The position numbers were made by a program, and so were the translations under genes. From positions 169,501 to 233,500 of the forward strand of contig JADJEQ010000037.1 of NCBI GenBank assembly GCA_016709025.1: a stretch of 64,000 nucleotides of DNA. The letters run 5' to 3'. Under the pieces are notes generated by a model. The model was not told the origin of the DNA. It searched no databases and saw only the letters and a program-made list of their open reading frames with translations. Below are positions 27,119 to 37,139 of the stretch, piece by piece (position 1 is the first letter of the stretch; the number at the start of each line of letters is the position of its first letter). The stretch is from Bacteroidales bacterium. GTDB lineage: Bacteria > Bacteroidota > Bacteroidia > Bacteroidales > Lentimicrobiaceae.

Positions 27119-27202
27119 TTTGCGTCTTGGCGTCCCTGCCAGCCGGCAGGCTGGTTTGCCTGCCTGTTTACAACACGCAGACAGGCGTGATTCTAAGCCA
27201 TA
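27119..27202. repeat. GC-rich palindromic spacer repeat (GCCTGC family), copy 2
   Basis: GCCAGCCGGCAGGCTGG and GCCTGCCTGTT...AACACGCAGACAGGC units are inserted in the frame TTTGCGTC...GCGTGATTCT, which also encloses the repeat at 2605-2680. The surrounding 27003-27214 spacer has no gene. Confidence 0.6.
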
Positions 27203-27214
27203 CCGAATTAATGA

Positions 27215-28510
27215 TTAAACAAGCCTCACGATTGTCTGATCCCTTCTTGGCCCGACAGAGATCACCGAAATTGGAAGGCTGAGCGATTTCTCAATAAATC
27301 TGACATAATGCCTGAATTTTTCAGGTAGCTTTTCCCAGTTGGTGAAATTCTGCAGAGAACTTTCCCAGCCGGGAACCTCAAGAATAACCGGGTCAATCTC
27401 CTGGTTCAGCGTCTCATATCCGGGAAAATCATATATTTTTTCGCCAACCTTATATTGTGTACACACTCCGATGTGTTGAAATTCATCCATCACATCCGCT
27501 TTCATCATCACGAGGTCAGTAACGCCATTCAGCATGACCGCGTATTTCAAGGCCGGAAGGTCGATCCAGCCACACCGCCGCGGACGTCCGGTGGTAGAGC
27601 CAAACTCTTTGCCATTCTCTCTCAGCCTGCTACCTGTTTCATCGAGCAATTCGGTAGGAAAAGGACCGCTGCCAACCCGGGTACAATAGGCTTTAAAAAC
27701 ACCGAATACCTTGCCCACCTTATCGGGCGAAATTCCAAGGCCGCTGCATACTCCGGCACTGATGGTGCTCGAAGAGGTTACAAATGGATACGTGCCAAAA
27801 TCAATATCAAGCATGGTCCCCTGGGCGCCTTCAGCCAGAATCCGTTTACCTTCCTGTATGCTTTGATTAATGAAAATTTCACTGTCGATCAATTCAATAT
27901 CGGCGATGTATTCCAAACCTTCAAACCAAAGTTTTTCGTATTCTTCAAGTGGCAAGCCCTCAATAGCCATAAGCGCTTTGTCAGGATTATAGGAATTGAT
28001 AATACGTAAATGATCCTGTTTCAGGTTTTCATAACGATCCCTGAAATCCTTGAGCAAAACATCGCCCATCCGCAGTCCATTGCGGGAAACTTTATCGGTG
28101 TATGCAGGACCGATTCCTTTCAGAGTGGAACCAATTTTTGCCTTGCCTTTGGATGCTTCACATACATTATCAATCAACCTGTGAGTAGGAAGAATCAGGT
28201 GGGCACGTTTTGAAATAAAGAGGTTTTTTTCAGGCTTTGCGCCACGTTCACGCAGCTGGGCTATTTCCTTTGCAAGAATGCGTGGATCGATGATAACACC
28301 ATTACCTATGATGTTAACTTTTTCAGGATGAAAAATTCCCGACGGAATGGTGTGCAAAACATGTTTCATTCCGTTGAATTCAAGGGTATGCCCGGCATTC
28401 GGACCACCCTGAAATCTGGCAATTATATCATATTCAGGTGTAAGTACATCGGTAATTTTCCCCTTTCCTTCATCGCCCCACTGCAGGCCAAGCAAAACAT
28501 CAACTTTCAT
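27215..28510 (-). CDS. purA: Adenylosuccinate synthetase
   Basis: 431 residues, normal length. It has the GTP-binding/catalytic start VLLGLQWGDEGKGK with the catalytic Asp, GGPNAGHT with the catalytic His, the IMP loop KGIGPAYTDK, and GSTTGRPRRCGWID with GTP-site residues near the C-terminus. It condenses IMP and aspartate using GTP, the first committed step to AMP. Upstream lies the Fur-family gene, 170 nt away on the same strand. Confidence 0.97.
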   Translation of the reverse strand: MKVDVLLGLQWGDEGKGKITDVLTPEYDIIARFQGGPNAGHTLEFNGMKHVLHTIPSGIFHPEKVNIIGNGVIIDPRILAKEIAQLRERGAKPEKNLFISKRAHLILPTHRLIDNVCEASKGKAKIGSTLKGIGPAYTDKVSRNGLRMGDVLLKDFRDRYENLKQDHLRIINSYNPDKALMAIEGLPLEEYEKLWFEGLEYIADIELIDSEIFINQSIQEGKRILAEGAQGTMLDIDFGTYPFVTSSSTISAGVCSGLGISPDKVGKVFGVFKAYCTRVGSGPFPTELLDETGSRLRENGKEFGSTTGRPRRCGWIDLPALKYAVMLNGVTDLVMMKADVMDEFQHIGVCTQYKVGEKIYDFPGYETLNQEIDPVILEVPGWESSLQNFTNWEKLPEKFRHYVRFIEKSLSLPISVISVGPRRDQTIVRLV

Positions 28511-28680
28511 TTATATAGATTTTCTGGTTAACAGTCTGATTGAAAATTTCATAAAGGAGTTGAAATTACAACCAACAGGATTTTTGCCATGGTTTAAATG
28601 GCAGTGCAATGATACTAAAATCCGGTGAACTGGTTTATATAAAAAACCGGAATGTTCTTACCCCGGCTAACCTGAATTAG

Positions 28681-29169
28681 CTATTCCGGCTTTCCCTGAA
28701 TTTCAATTTTAGCCGGGCTGTTGCCTGTTTTGTTAATATATCCGTAAAATGTCAGGGAATGGTTGGTAACGGTAACCCCCAGGAGTTTTTCCACCGAGGA
28801 TTGAATTTCCTGAAGCCGTGGGTCACAAAATTCAAGCACCGAGCCATCTTCGATGTTGATGAAATGATCATGCTGCTTAAATTTGAAGGAGCGTTCAAAC
28901 TGGGAACAATTGTTCCCGAATTGATGCTTTGTTACCAGGTTGCAGTTTTGCAGCAATTCAATGGTGTTGTATAAAGTAGCCCGGCTTACCCTGTATTTGT
29001 TGTTCTTCATCTGTATGTACAGGGTCTCGATGTCGAAATGCCCCTCGGTAGAATAGATCTCCCTCAGAATGGTGAAGCGTTCAGGCGTTTTGCGGTGCTG
29101 GTGGCTTTCAAGATACTCGGTAAAGATCTTTTTTACCGTATCAAAATTCAATCTTTCGTTATCCCTCAT
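28681..29169 (-). CDS. Fur family transcriptional regulator lacking the first structural-zinc CxxC pair
   Basis: 162 residues. The N-terminal winged helix (~1-85) includes HRKTPERFTILREIY and the recognition helix YRVSRATLYNTIELL. The dimerisation half keeps a regulatory-metal motif (KQHDHFINIEDGSVLEFCD), but where Fur/Zur/PerR usually have CxxC the residues are Ile-Asn-Ile-Glu, so the structural zinc site is missing or rebuilt. It is a likely metal- or peroxide-responsive repressor; the effector cannot be assigned. Confidence 0.85.
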   Translation of the reverse strand: MRDNERLNFDTVKKIFTEYLESHQHRKTPERFTILREIYSTEGHFDIETLYIQMKNNKYRVSRATLYNTIELLQNCNLVTKHQFGNNCSQFERSFKFKQHDHFINIEDGSVLEFCDPRLQEIQSSVEKLLGVTVTNHSLTFYGYINKTGNSPAKIEIQGKPE

Positions 29170-29359
29170 AGCTCAGTTTATTGGTTAGAATTTCCTGAAA
29201 ACGGGCTAAGAGATAAAAAACAGTTGTAAATTTACCCTCAATTTCAGGCATTCAAATCGAGCATAAAAGTAGATAAAAATTCATTATTATTATTTGGTAT
29301 AAATAAAAATAAAATCGCGGGGATTTATCGTACAAAAACATGAATAAAAACAATTCATG

Positions 29360-31594
29360 CTACCTGCTAACATCCGAAAGCCTGCTGATCCTGTAAACAC
29401 TGCTGATCCCCCGCACTTTTTTCAGTTCGGACATCAAGCGGTCTAAATCACCGGTATCGTTCACCAGCAGCATGATCATGGCTTCATAAACCTCCCCGGT
29501 AGAATCGATGTGAAACGACCTGATATTGAGGCTCATCTGCTCAGAAATTATCTTTACAATTTCATTGATCAGTCCCAGGTGATCGAGGCCGGTTAAACGT
29601 ATACCGCTCAGATAGGTTACTGCTTCGCGGTTCGACCAGTTCGTTTTAACAATGCGGTTACCGTATTTCGACATCAACTGTATCGCTTCCGAACAATTGG
29701 TGCGATGTATCCACATACTGCCGTCCTGAGCCATAAAACCGATCACATCATCACCCGGAATCGGGTTGCAGCAATCAGAAATTCTGTATTCTACTTCCCC
29801 GTTGACGGATTTTTGCATTTTATCGGGCAGCTTATCGCGGACCTGATCAGCAAGCCGGGGTGGAATATTCGGTTTTGACCGTCCAAAAGGGCGGGTGATG
29901 ATGTTAAACCATCCACCTTTGTCGTGTTGCTGGATACACAGTTTTAACTCCTTGATCCCCAAATGGCCCTGGGCTACTTTATAATAAAGGTCGATGGGAG
30001 AACTTACCTTGTTGCACTCCTGAAATTTGAGAAGATTGGTCTTGTTCATCTCCAGCTTCAGCTCTTTGAAATACCCCTCCAGCATCGCCTTGCCTTCCTC
30101 GGCATAAATCTTCCTTTGCTCCTTCAGCGCTTCTTTGATAAATGATTTGGCCCGGGCAGTCACCACAAAGTCAATCCATTCATCGCGGGGTGCTTGTTTT
30201 TTCGAAGTAATTACCTCTATCTGGTCACCACTCTTCAGCGGATGGTTCAGCGGTACCAGCTTGTGATTTACTTTGGCGCCGATACAATGGTTGCCGATTT
30301 CGGAGTGTATGTTGTATGCAAAATCGAGGGCCGTAGAACCGGAAGGCAAGGTTTTTTCCTGACCTTTCGGGGTAAAGACAATGATTTCATCGGCAAAAAG
30401 ATTGAGTTTGAAATCATCGAGAAAAGTAAGGGCGTTCGAGTCTGGCGATTGAAGCAATTCGTTGATCTTATTCAGCCATCGGTCGAGGCCGCTCTCAATG
30501 CTGTTTTTCTCTTTATACTTCCAATGGGCCGCATATCCTTTCTCCGCAATTTCATTCATCCGCTTCGTCCTGATCTGGATTTCCACCCATTGACCGTCCT
30601 GCCCCATTACGGTTGTATGCAACGATTCGTAACCATTGGCTTTGGGGGTCGATATCCAGTCGCGCAGGCGGTTTTGTTTCGGGCTGTAAAAGTCAGTAAC
30701 AATGGAATAAGCCTGCCAGCATTGATATTTTTCATTCTCAAAATTGGTATCAATCACGATGCGCACCGCCAGCAGATCATACACCTCCTCAAAGGGTATC
30801 TGCTTGTTTTTCATCTTGTTATAGATGGAATACACAGATTTCTCCCGTCCGGTTATATCAAAAAGCAATCCGTTCTCGCTCAGCGCCTTCTTAATGGGAT
30901 AGATGAATTTTGCAATAAATTTAGACCTTGTAGTGGCCGTTTCTTCCAGCTTTTTGGAGATAAATGTATAAACTTCAGGTTCGGTATATTTCAGGGCAAG
31001 ATCTTCAAGCTGGCTCTTGATGGCATACAATCCAAGCCGGTGGGCCAGCGGGGCAAAGAAATAAATGGTTTCCGAGGCAATTTTCAGTTGCTTTTCGGTG
31101 GGCATGGCATCCAGCGTGCGCATATTGTGCAGCCTGTCGGCCATCTTGATCAGAATAACCCGTACATCGTCGCTCAGGGTCAGGATCATTTTGCGGAAGT
31201 TTTCCGCCTGCGCCGATGCCGTGGTGTTGTCGAGCTGTTCCTTGATCTTCGTGAGGCCGTCGATGATGCGGGCGACCTTATCGCCGAACATCTGCCTGAT
31301 GTCGTCCAGGGTATAGTTGGTATCTTCAACTACATCGTGCAAAAGGGCGCAGACAATAGACGTTTCTCCCAGCCCGATTTCACCGGCAACAATCCTGGCA
31401 ACCTCAATCGGATGATAAATGTAGGGTTCACCGCTTTTGCGGCGCATGTCCTTGTGCGCGGTCACTGCAAGGTTAAAGGCTTTCCGCACCATGCGGTGGC
31501 TCCGTTCCTCACCTCCCTTGTTCCAGATATTCAAAAGCTCCCGGTAACGTTTCAGAATCTCTCTGCGCTCTTGCTCCGCGTTGATAACATACAT
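29360..31594 (-). CDS. Bifunctional RelA/SpoT-type (p)ppGpp synthetase/hydrolase
   Basis: 744 residues in the full Rel architecture. The HD hydrolase domain has YHPIEVARI and ALLHDVVEDT, so it appears hydrolysis-competent. The synthetase domain has GREKSVYSIYNKM, WISTPKANGYESLHTTVMG and EIQIRTKRMNEIAEKG. TGS covers about FTPKGQEKTLPSGSTALDFA; a zinc-finger/RIS region (SDCCNPIPGDDVIGF) and a C-terminal ACT domain follow. It makes and degrades the stringent alarmone. A TAACTTTG box on the minus strand (31632-31639) precedes the gene. Confidence 0.96.
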   Translation of the reverse strand: MYVINAEQERREILKRYRELLNIWNKGGEERSHRMVRKAFNLAVTAHKDMRRKSGEPYIYHPIEVARIVAGEIGLGETSIVCALLHDVVEDTNYTLDDIRQMFGDKVARIIDGLTKIKEQLDNTTASAQAENFRKMILTLSDDVRVILIKMADRLHNMRTLDAMPTEKQLKIASETIYFFAPLAHRLGLYAIKSQLEDLALKYTEPEVYTFISKKLEETATTRSKFIAKFIYPIKKALSENGLLFDITGREKSVYSIYNKMKNKQIPFEEVYDLLAVRIVIDTNFENEKYQCWQAYSIVTDFYSPKQNRLRDWISTPKANGYESLHTTVMGQDGQWVEIQIRTKRMNEIAEKGYAAHWKYKEKNSIESGLDRWLNKINELLQSPDSNALTFLDDFKLNLFADEIIVFTPKGQEKTLPSGSTALDFAYNIHSEIGNHCIGAKVNHKLVPLNHPLKSGDQIEVITSKKQAPRDEWIDFVVTARAKSFIKEALKEQRKIYAEEGKAMLEGYFKELKLEMNKTNLLKFQECNKVSSPIDLYYKVAQGHLGIKELKLCIQQHDKGGWFNIITRPFGRSKPNIPPRLADQVRDKLPDKMQKSVNGEVEYRISDCCNPIPGDDVIGFMAQDGSMWIHRTNCSEAIQLMSKYGNRIVKTNWSNREAVTYLSGIRLTGLDHLGLINEIVKIISEQMSLNIRSFHIDSTGEVYEAMIMLLVNDTGDLDRLMSELKKVRGISSVYRISRLSDVSR

Positions 31595-31764
31595 GCAAAA
31601 ACCTGTAATTGTGTAAAGAATAAGTAAAGAACAAAGTTAAGCAAATTACCGATGCCGGATGCCGTCAATTTTGAAGACAAAGGCAAAATTAACACTGCTG
31701 TCACAAGACTATGTCCACAACCGGTGCATGGCCATATCAGTGTCCATAGTGGCGCGCTTCCCAA

Positions 31765-32140
31765 AGTTTGCCCGAATCTAAATGCTGGCGCAAGTCTGTG
31801 ACTTGTGCCTTAATTATTCCAATATTGGCGCGCATCTTATGACGCGTGCTCCCGGTCTGCCACAATACTGCCTATGCTGGCGCAAGTCTGTGACTTGTAC
31901 CTAAAATTTAACATGAGATAAATGAATTTGTAAATAGGATAAGATACAGTCATGCATCTGAATAGCGAATTGGCAAAAGTCTCAGATTTGCGCATGTAAG
32001 GTGAAATGGAACAAGCCACACAATTGCGCATGCGGGGGATGGCACAAGCCACAGACCCGCCCGGGGGGGGGGGAAAAAAACAAAAACAAGCGCGCATGCG
32101 AGGTGGATTGGAACAAGTCTCAGACTTGCGCCAACGGATG
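31765..32140. repeat. Cluster of REP-like palindromes with a G11 run
   Basis: At least six short palindromes: arms GGCGCAAGTC / GACTTGTGCC at 31787-31809 and (one change) 31879-31901; GGCGCGCATCTTATGACGCG from 31827; variants at 31973-31996, 32013-32034 and 32110-32132 (GGAACAAGTC-TCA-GACTTGCGCC). A G11 run at 32063-32073 follows CCCGCCC inside another copy. The spacer 31595-32293 has no credible gene. Confidence 0.7.
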
Positions 32141-32220
32141 GAATGGTAGAAGCAACAGACCTTCTTCAATGGTGATTTATTTCCCGTAAAGAAAGATTTC
32201 CGGTATTGTTTTTGCGGCAG

Positions 32221-32253
32221 TTGCAGGCCGTACTTTAAAATTGACTAATTTTG
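32221..32253 (+). promoter_or_regulatory. Bacteroidota-type promoter for the T9SS substrate gene
   Basis: TTG at 32221-32223, 22-nt spacer, TAATTTTG at 32246-32253. The predicted transcript start near 32258 argues for translation from ATG 32294 rather than from ATG 32264, which would be almost leaderless. Confidence 0.55.
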
Positions 32254-32293
32254 ACTTGCTGCGATGCCCCAATTGTTTTACGCTATCTACCTG

Positions 32294-34978
32294 ATGAACC
32301 TGCATAAACTCAAATTAATCAGTTTAGTCAAATATCTGCTTGCAATCCTGGTCTTTCTCCAGGCTTTTCAGGCTTTTGCAATGCACCAGCGCGCAGGTGA
32401 AATCACTTACCGGCATATTTCAGGCCTTACCTACGAAGTCACCATCACCACCTATACCTTTGCCCCCAGCGCAGCCGATCGTTGCGAACTAACCATCAAC
32501 TGGGGCGACGGTGAAAGCAGTGTTCTGTCCAGATCGAACGGGGTGGGGGGAATTACCCCTGCCGGAATTTATTGCGAACACACCGGCGAAAACATCTCCC
32601 AGGAAATCAGGCTCAATATTTATAAAGGCGTTCACACCTATGCCTCTTCATCCACCTACAAATTGTGGCTCGAAGACCCCAACCGGAACCTGGGCATTCA
32701 GAATATCCCCAATTCGGTGGATGTGCCTTTGTACATTGAAACTTTACTGGTCGTGAATCCATTCCTGGGAAGCAACAGTTCCCCTGTGCTGCTGCTTCCT
32801 CCCATTGACAACGGTTGCGTCGGGATTCCATACCTGCACAACCCGGGGGCCTTCGATCCCAATGGGGATAGCCTCGCTTACAAGCTCGTAAGCTGCAAAG
32901 GGGCCGGCGGTCTTGATATATTGGGCTATAAACTTCCCAGCGAAGTCGATGCCCAGAATCCTGGGTCATTCACCATCAATGAAATCACCGGCGACATCAT
33001 CTGGGATAGCCCCACCAGGCAAGGTGAATACAACTTTGCCTTTATCATCGAAGAATACCGGAGTGGCGTAAGGATTGGCTACGTTACCCGCGACATGCAG
33101 GTCAACATCACCTCCTGCAACAACAACCCTCCCGTAATAACAGTCGTTACCGATACCTGCGTAATCGCCGGCAGCACGCTCAACCTTTTCGTGGAAGCCA
33201 GCGATGCCGATAACGACAATATAACCCTGACCGCCGACGGAGGTCCGCTGATTTTGCCCGTTAGCCCGGCCACATTTGAGGAAACCGGCGACTCACTTGG
33301 CCACATCAGCAATACGCTCGTTTGGAACACCGTATGTGCACATGTCAGGAAACAGCCTTACCAGATTTATTTCAAAGCCATTGATGATGGAAGCCCGGTG
33401 AGGCTTTTCGATCTGGAGACCGTAAATATTTCAGTAATTGCCCCGCCGGTGACCAACCCAACTGCCACGCCATTGGGGAACAGCATGGTTTTAAACTGGG
33501 ATACCCATGTTTGCCCTGAAGCAGAGGGATACCGGATATACCGGAGGGCTGGTACTTCAGAGTTTATACCCGGCCCTTGTGAAACGGGAGTGCCACCGGA
33601 ATCGGGTTTCAGCCTGATCAGGGAGACCAGTGGCGTCGACATCACAAATTTTACCGACGACAACAACGGCATTGGGCTGGTAAGAGGAATCATGTATTGT
33701 TATATTGTCACCGCCTGGTTTGAGGACGGAGCAGAAAGCATTGCTTCGGAAGAATTCTGTGCCAGCCTGAAAAAAGACCTCCCGGTGATCACCAATGTCA
33801 GCATTAATTCAACTTCAACCGACAACGGATCGATCTATGTTGCCTGGTCGAAACCGACAGAACTCGACTATCTGCAAACCCCCGGTCCTTTTATTTACCG
33901 GCTTTCCCGCTCTCAAGGCTTTTCCGCTGCCGTGAAAGAGCTGATAACAGAATTCAACAGTCTCGACGACACCACCTATACAGATACCGGCCGTAATACA
34001 CAGGATACTGCATGGACTTACTCCATTGAATTTATCAACAATACACCCGGAAATGTCTTCAGCATCGGATTTGCCGTACCGGCTTCTTCGGTATTTATCA
34101 CCACTACCCCATCCGACAAGCAGATGAACATCGGCATTCGCACCGTGGTACCATGGGTAAACCGGGAATATACCATTTACCGGAAAAACCCCGTCACCCT
34201 GCTGTTCGACAGCATCGCAAGTACCGTATTACCGGCATATATAGATACTGGGTTGGTCAACGATCAGGAATATTGTTACCTGGTCAGGGCAACCGGCACT
34301 TACGGAACACCGGGATACATTGATCCGATCATCAACAATTCGCAGGAAAGTTGTGAAACCCCACTCGATAATGTGGCTCCATGTCCGCCCGAATTGCTGG
34401 TTGAAGTCAATTGCGATGAGCGCAAACTCAGTTTTGCCTGGAATGATCTTTCTCTTTCCTGCGCTCCTGACGTTAGGCGCTATTACCTGTATCTGAAAGG
34501 CAACCCCCACACCCTGATCAGTAGTTTTGATTCGCCTGTAACTTCATTTGTTTACGAGCCGCCACAGACCATCGCCGGGTGTTTCTTCATAGTGGCAGAT
34601 GATGTGAACGGCAACACCGATACAACCAATTACAACCAGGTTTGCGTAAGCATCGACAATTGCCCGAGATACAGCCTTCCGAATGTCTTTACGCCAAACA
34701 ACGATACCTACAACGATTTTTTTACCCCATACCCGGGATACACTTCTGTTGAAAGAATAGACATTCAGATTTTTAACCGCTGGGGTGTACTGGTTTATGA
34801 AACCTCAGATCCAAAGATCAACTGGGACGGAAAAGATAAGAGTTCAAAAATGGATTGCGCTGACGGTGTTTATTTTTACACCTGCGATGTGTATGAAGTA
34901 ATCGGTTCGCCCGAAACCCCTGAGGAAAAGCGGGTTCAGAAGAGAACCCTGATCGACAGCATTCACTTGCTGAGATAA
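32294..34978 (+). CDS. Large secreted protein with type IX secretion (type B / gliding-motility-associated) C-terminal domain
   Basis: 894 residues from ATG 32294 (MNLHKLKLISLVKYLLAILV); an in-frame ATG at 32264 would add 10 residues ahead of the same signal peptide. The N-terminal part (HQRAGEITYRHISGLTYEVT...INWGDGESS) is a beta-rich domain common in Bacteroidota secreted proteins. Then come cadherin/Ig-like (GVPYLHN-like, AFDPNGDSLAYKL) and fibronectin-III-like repeats (YRIYRRAG..., YTIYRKNP...). The C-terminus (NVFTPNNDTYNDFF, IFNRWGVLVYE, WDGKDKSS, DGVYFYTCDV) is the type B sorting signal recognised by the type IX system. It is probably surface-attached or released; the ligand is unknown. 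Confidence 0.88.
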   Translation: MNLHKLKLISLVKYLLAILVFLQAFQAFAMHQRAGEITYRHISGLTYEVTITTYTFAPSAADRCELTINWGDGESSVLSRSNGVGGITPAGIYCEHTGENISQEIRLNIYKGVHTYASSSTYKLWLEDPNRNLGIQNIPNSVDVPLYIETLLVVNPFLGSNSSPVLLLPPIDNGCVGIPYLHNPGAFDPNGDSLAYKLVSCKGAGGLDILGYKLPSEVDAQNPGSFTINEITGDIIWDSPTRQGEYNFAFIIEEYRSGVRIGYVTRDMQVNITSCNNNPPVITVVTDTCVIAGSTLNLFVEASDADNDNITLTADGGPLILPVSPATFEETGDSLGHISNTLVWNTVCAHVRKQPYQIYFKAIDDGSPVRLFDLETVNISVIAPPVTNPTATPLGNSMVLNWDTHVCPEAEGYRIYRRAGTSEFIPGPCETGVPPESGFSLIRETSGVDITNFTDDNNGIGLVRGIMYCYIVTAWFEDGAESIASEEFCASLKKDLPVITNVSINSTSTDNGSIYVAWSKPTELDYLQTPGPFIYRLSRSQGFSAAVKELITEFNSLDDTTYTDTGRNTQDTAWTYSIEFINNTPGNVFSIGFAVPASSVFITTTPSDKQMNIGIRTVVPWVNREYTIYRKNPVTLLFDSIASTVLPAYIDTGLVNDQEYCYLVRATGTYGTPGYIDPIINNSQESCETPLDNVAPCPPELLVEVNCDERKLSFAWNDLSLSCAPDVRRYYLYLKGNPHTLISSFDSPVTSFVYEPPQTIAGCFFIVADDVNGNTDTTNYNQVCVSIDNCPRYSLPNVFTPNNDTYNDFFTPYPGYTSVERIDIQIFNRWGVLVYETSDPKINWDGKDKSSKMDCADGVYFYTCDVYEVIGSPETPEEKRVQKRTLIDSIHLLR

Positions 34979-35825
34979 GGAAACTCCAATATCCAATTTC
35001 AAAAATGCCATCCACTGTTTGCGCGCGTCTTATCTTCTGACGCTTGCCCCGGCATAAAATCGATGCAATGTTTGGGCGTCTCATCTTCTGACGCGTGCCA
35101 CAGGCATCCACCATTCCCATTCCATCCTTCCAACTGACCCGCAGAGACGCGAGCATCGCGTCTTTACCGTCCATTTTCCATTCATATTCCAATTTAATAT
35201 GCCTATTCCATCAACATTCCATCATTCCATGGAACAAGTAAAAAGTCTAAAGTAAAATTGGATTTTAATAATCAGCATGAAGAATTTCGCGTTGCTTTTC
35301 CAATCCATTCTTCAATCATTCAAGGTACTAAAATAAGAAACCAGTAATCAGTAATCAGTAATCAGTAACCAGTAAATCAATCGGAAACTTCCAAATGAAA
35401 TTTCTTTGATCACAATCTCTCCATACTCACAAATGCCCATTTGCTAATCAGCTAATCAACTAATCTGCTAATCCGCTAATCCGCCAATTTGCTCATCCGC
35501 TAATCCATTATTCCACTATTCCATTAATCATATTCCAATCACCGATGATTTCAATTTCCATAGGCCTAGGATAGATCAGCAGGCTGAATTGGATTCTATA
35601 ATCATCACTCAGTAATAATCCATCATTCCATTGACCATTATTCCATCATTCCAACATCCCACATTCCATAATTTATTCCAATCAGCTAATCCGCTAATCA
35701 ACTAATCTGCTAATCGCTAATCCGCTAATCCGCCAATTTGCTCATCCGCTAATATGCTAATTTGCTAATCAACTAATCAGCTAATCAGCCAATCAGCTAA
35801 ATCTCTACTCCAAATCACTCCAGTG
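34979..35825. repeat. Repeat-filled spacer: REP-like palindromes, heptamer and octamer arrays
   Basis: No credible gene. 35017-35101 holds two REP-like palindromes (GCGCGTCTTATCTTCTGACG type). 35236-35258 is an A-rich heptamer tract. 35336-35372 is AGTAATC heptamers. 35430-35560 and 35660-35800 are octamer arrays (GCTAATCC, ACTAATCT, GCTAATCA), sharing a roughly 50-bp near-identical block (35453-35505 and 35697-35750). Confidence 0.85.
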
Positions 35826-35859
35826 CAAAAAAAAAGGCCACCTCTCAGCAGCCTTTTTC
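35826..35859 (-). terminator. Terminator of gapA
   Basis: AAAAAGGC ... GCCTTTTT stem with an imperfect interior, flanked by an A-run that is a T-run on the minus strand, 18 nt downstream of the gapA stop. Confidence 0.8.
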
Positions 35860-35876
35860 TTGAATCAAATTTTATG

Positions 35877-36881
35877 TTAGAAGAGTTTCTCAGCAAGATC
35901 AACTACGCGGGCCGAATATCCCCACTCGTTGTCGTACCATGACAGAATTTTCACAGTTTTACCGTTCACCATGGTGCTTTTTGCATCAAAGATAGATGAA
36001 GCCGGGTTGTGGATAATGTCAACCGATACAATTTCATCTTCGGTATACTCAAGAATGCCTTTCATCGGACCTTCTGCAGCTTCTTTCATGGCAGCATTGA
36101 CCTGCTCTTTGGTAACTTCAACCTTCAGATTGACTACCAGGTCAACCAGTGAACCGGTTGGGGTTGGTACGCGAACGGCCAAACCGTCGAGTTTACCTTT
36201 AAGCTCAGGAATAACAATACCTACAGCTTTAGCAGCACCGGTGGTGGTCGGAATCTGAGAGACGGCGGCTGAACGGGCACGGCGGAGGTCGCTGTGGGGT
36301 GCATCCAGGATGGTTTGATCGTTGGTATAGGAGTGAATGGTGGTCATCAAACCATTCTCAATACCGAATTTATCGTTGAGAACCTTGGCAACAGGAGCCA
36401 GGCAGTTGGTGGTGCAGGATGCATTGGAGATACACTGGTCTGTATCTTTCAGGTCATGGTCGTTCACACCCAGAACGATGGTGCGATCGATGGCATCTTT
36501 GGAGGGAACGGTAAGGATAACTTTTTTGGCGCCGTTTTTCAGGTGATCACCATATCCGCCTTTGGGGCTTTCCTTGGCGCGGAAGATACCGGTTGCTTCA
36601 ACAACAACATCGGGGGTAACAGCCCACAGAATGTTTGCGGGGTTGCGCTCGGCAGTTACTGGAAATTTAACTCCGTTTACGATGAGTGATGTTTCGTCGA
36701 ATTCAATTTTACCATCAAAACGTCCCTGGGTAGAATCATACTTGAGGAGGTAGGCCAGGGTTTTGGTGTTGGTAAGGTCATTTATACCAACAACCTCAAT
36801 ATTGCTTCTTTCAAGAGCAAGCTTGAATACATTGCGGCCGATTCGTCCGAATCCGTTGATACCTAATTTAATTTTTGACAT
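35877..36881 (-). CDS. gapA: Type I glyceraldehyde-3-phosphate dehydrogenase
   Basis: 334 residues. NAD-binding GINGFGRIGRNVFK (residues ~6-19), catalytic Cys in SNASCTTNCLAP (~150), the partner His in the downstream HSYTNDQ, and the C-terminal WYDNEWGYSARVVDL. It oxidatively phosphorylates glyceraldehyde-3-phosphate in glycolysis. It has its own promoter and terminator, so it is monocistronic. Confidence 0.97.
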   Translation of the reverse strand: MSKIKLGINGFGRIGRNVFKLALERSNIEVVGINDLTNTKTLAYLLKYDSTQGRFDGKIEFDETSLIVNGVKFPVTAERNPANILWAVTPDVVVEATGIFRAKESPKGGYGDHLKNGAKKVILTVPSKDAIDRTIVLGVNDHDLKDTDQCISNASCTTNCLAPVAKVLNDKFGIENGLMTTIHSYTNDQTILDAPHSDLRRARSAAVSQIPTTTGAAKAVGIVIPELKGKLDGLAVRVPTPTGSLVDLVVNLKVEVTKEQVNAAMKEAAEGPMKGILEYTEDEIVSVDIIHNPASSIFDAKSTMVNGKTVKILSWYDNEWGYSARVVDLAEKLF

Positions 36882-36924
36882 ATTTTGAAGATTTTGGTTA
36901 AAGAATTCTGTTAAAAAAACAGTG

Positions 36925-36956
36925 CAAAGGTAAGGAATTTTATGCTTTCATACAAA
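36925..36956 (-). promoter_or_regulatory. Bacteroidota-type promoter of gapA
   Basis: On the minus strand: TTTG (36956-36953), a 20-nt spacer, TACCTTTG (36932-36925), then about 44 nt to the start codon. This is one of the best consensus matches in the window, in front of a gene expected to be strongly expressed. Confidence 0.72.
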
Positions 36957-37139
36957 ACAATTATAATCTGAAAATTATTTATATTCATCTATTTTTCAGT
37001 AATTTAGCACATTGATTTTATAACATTTCCTTAAATGTAAAAAGCGCTTTAAAACCGCAATCGATTGCATAAAATTTAACTTTTGTCTGGCTTTATCCAA
37101 CCTTAACAAGTTAATGTATTTCGCCGTAAATTTGTAGCG

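Noticed and set aside
30194..31627. Long (477-codon) open frame on the plus strand opposite the rel gene
   Set aside because: The minus-strand Rel protein has complete HD, synthetase, TGS and ACT motifs in register. The opposite frame has no recognisable domain and is a codon-bias shadow.
32001..32189. Small frames in the spacer before the T9SS protein
   Set aside because: They consist of REP-like palindromes and a poly-G tract, so their translations are repeat-derived.
35430..35800. CRISPR array
   Set aside because: Units are 8 bp and contiguous, without unique 25-40 bp spacers, and no cas genes are present.
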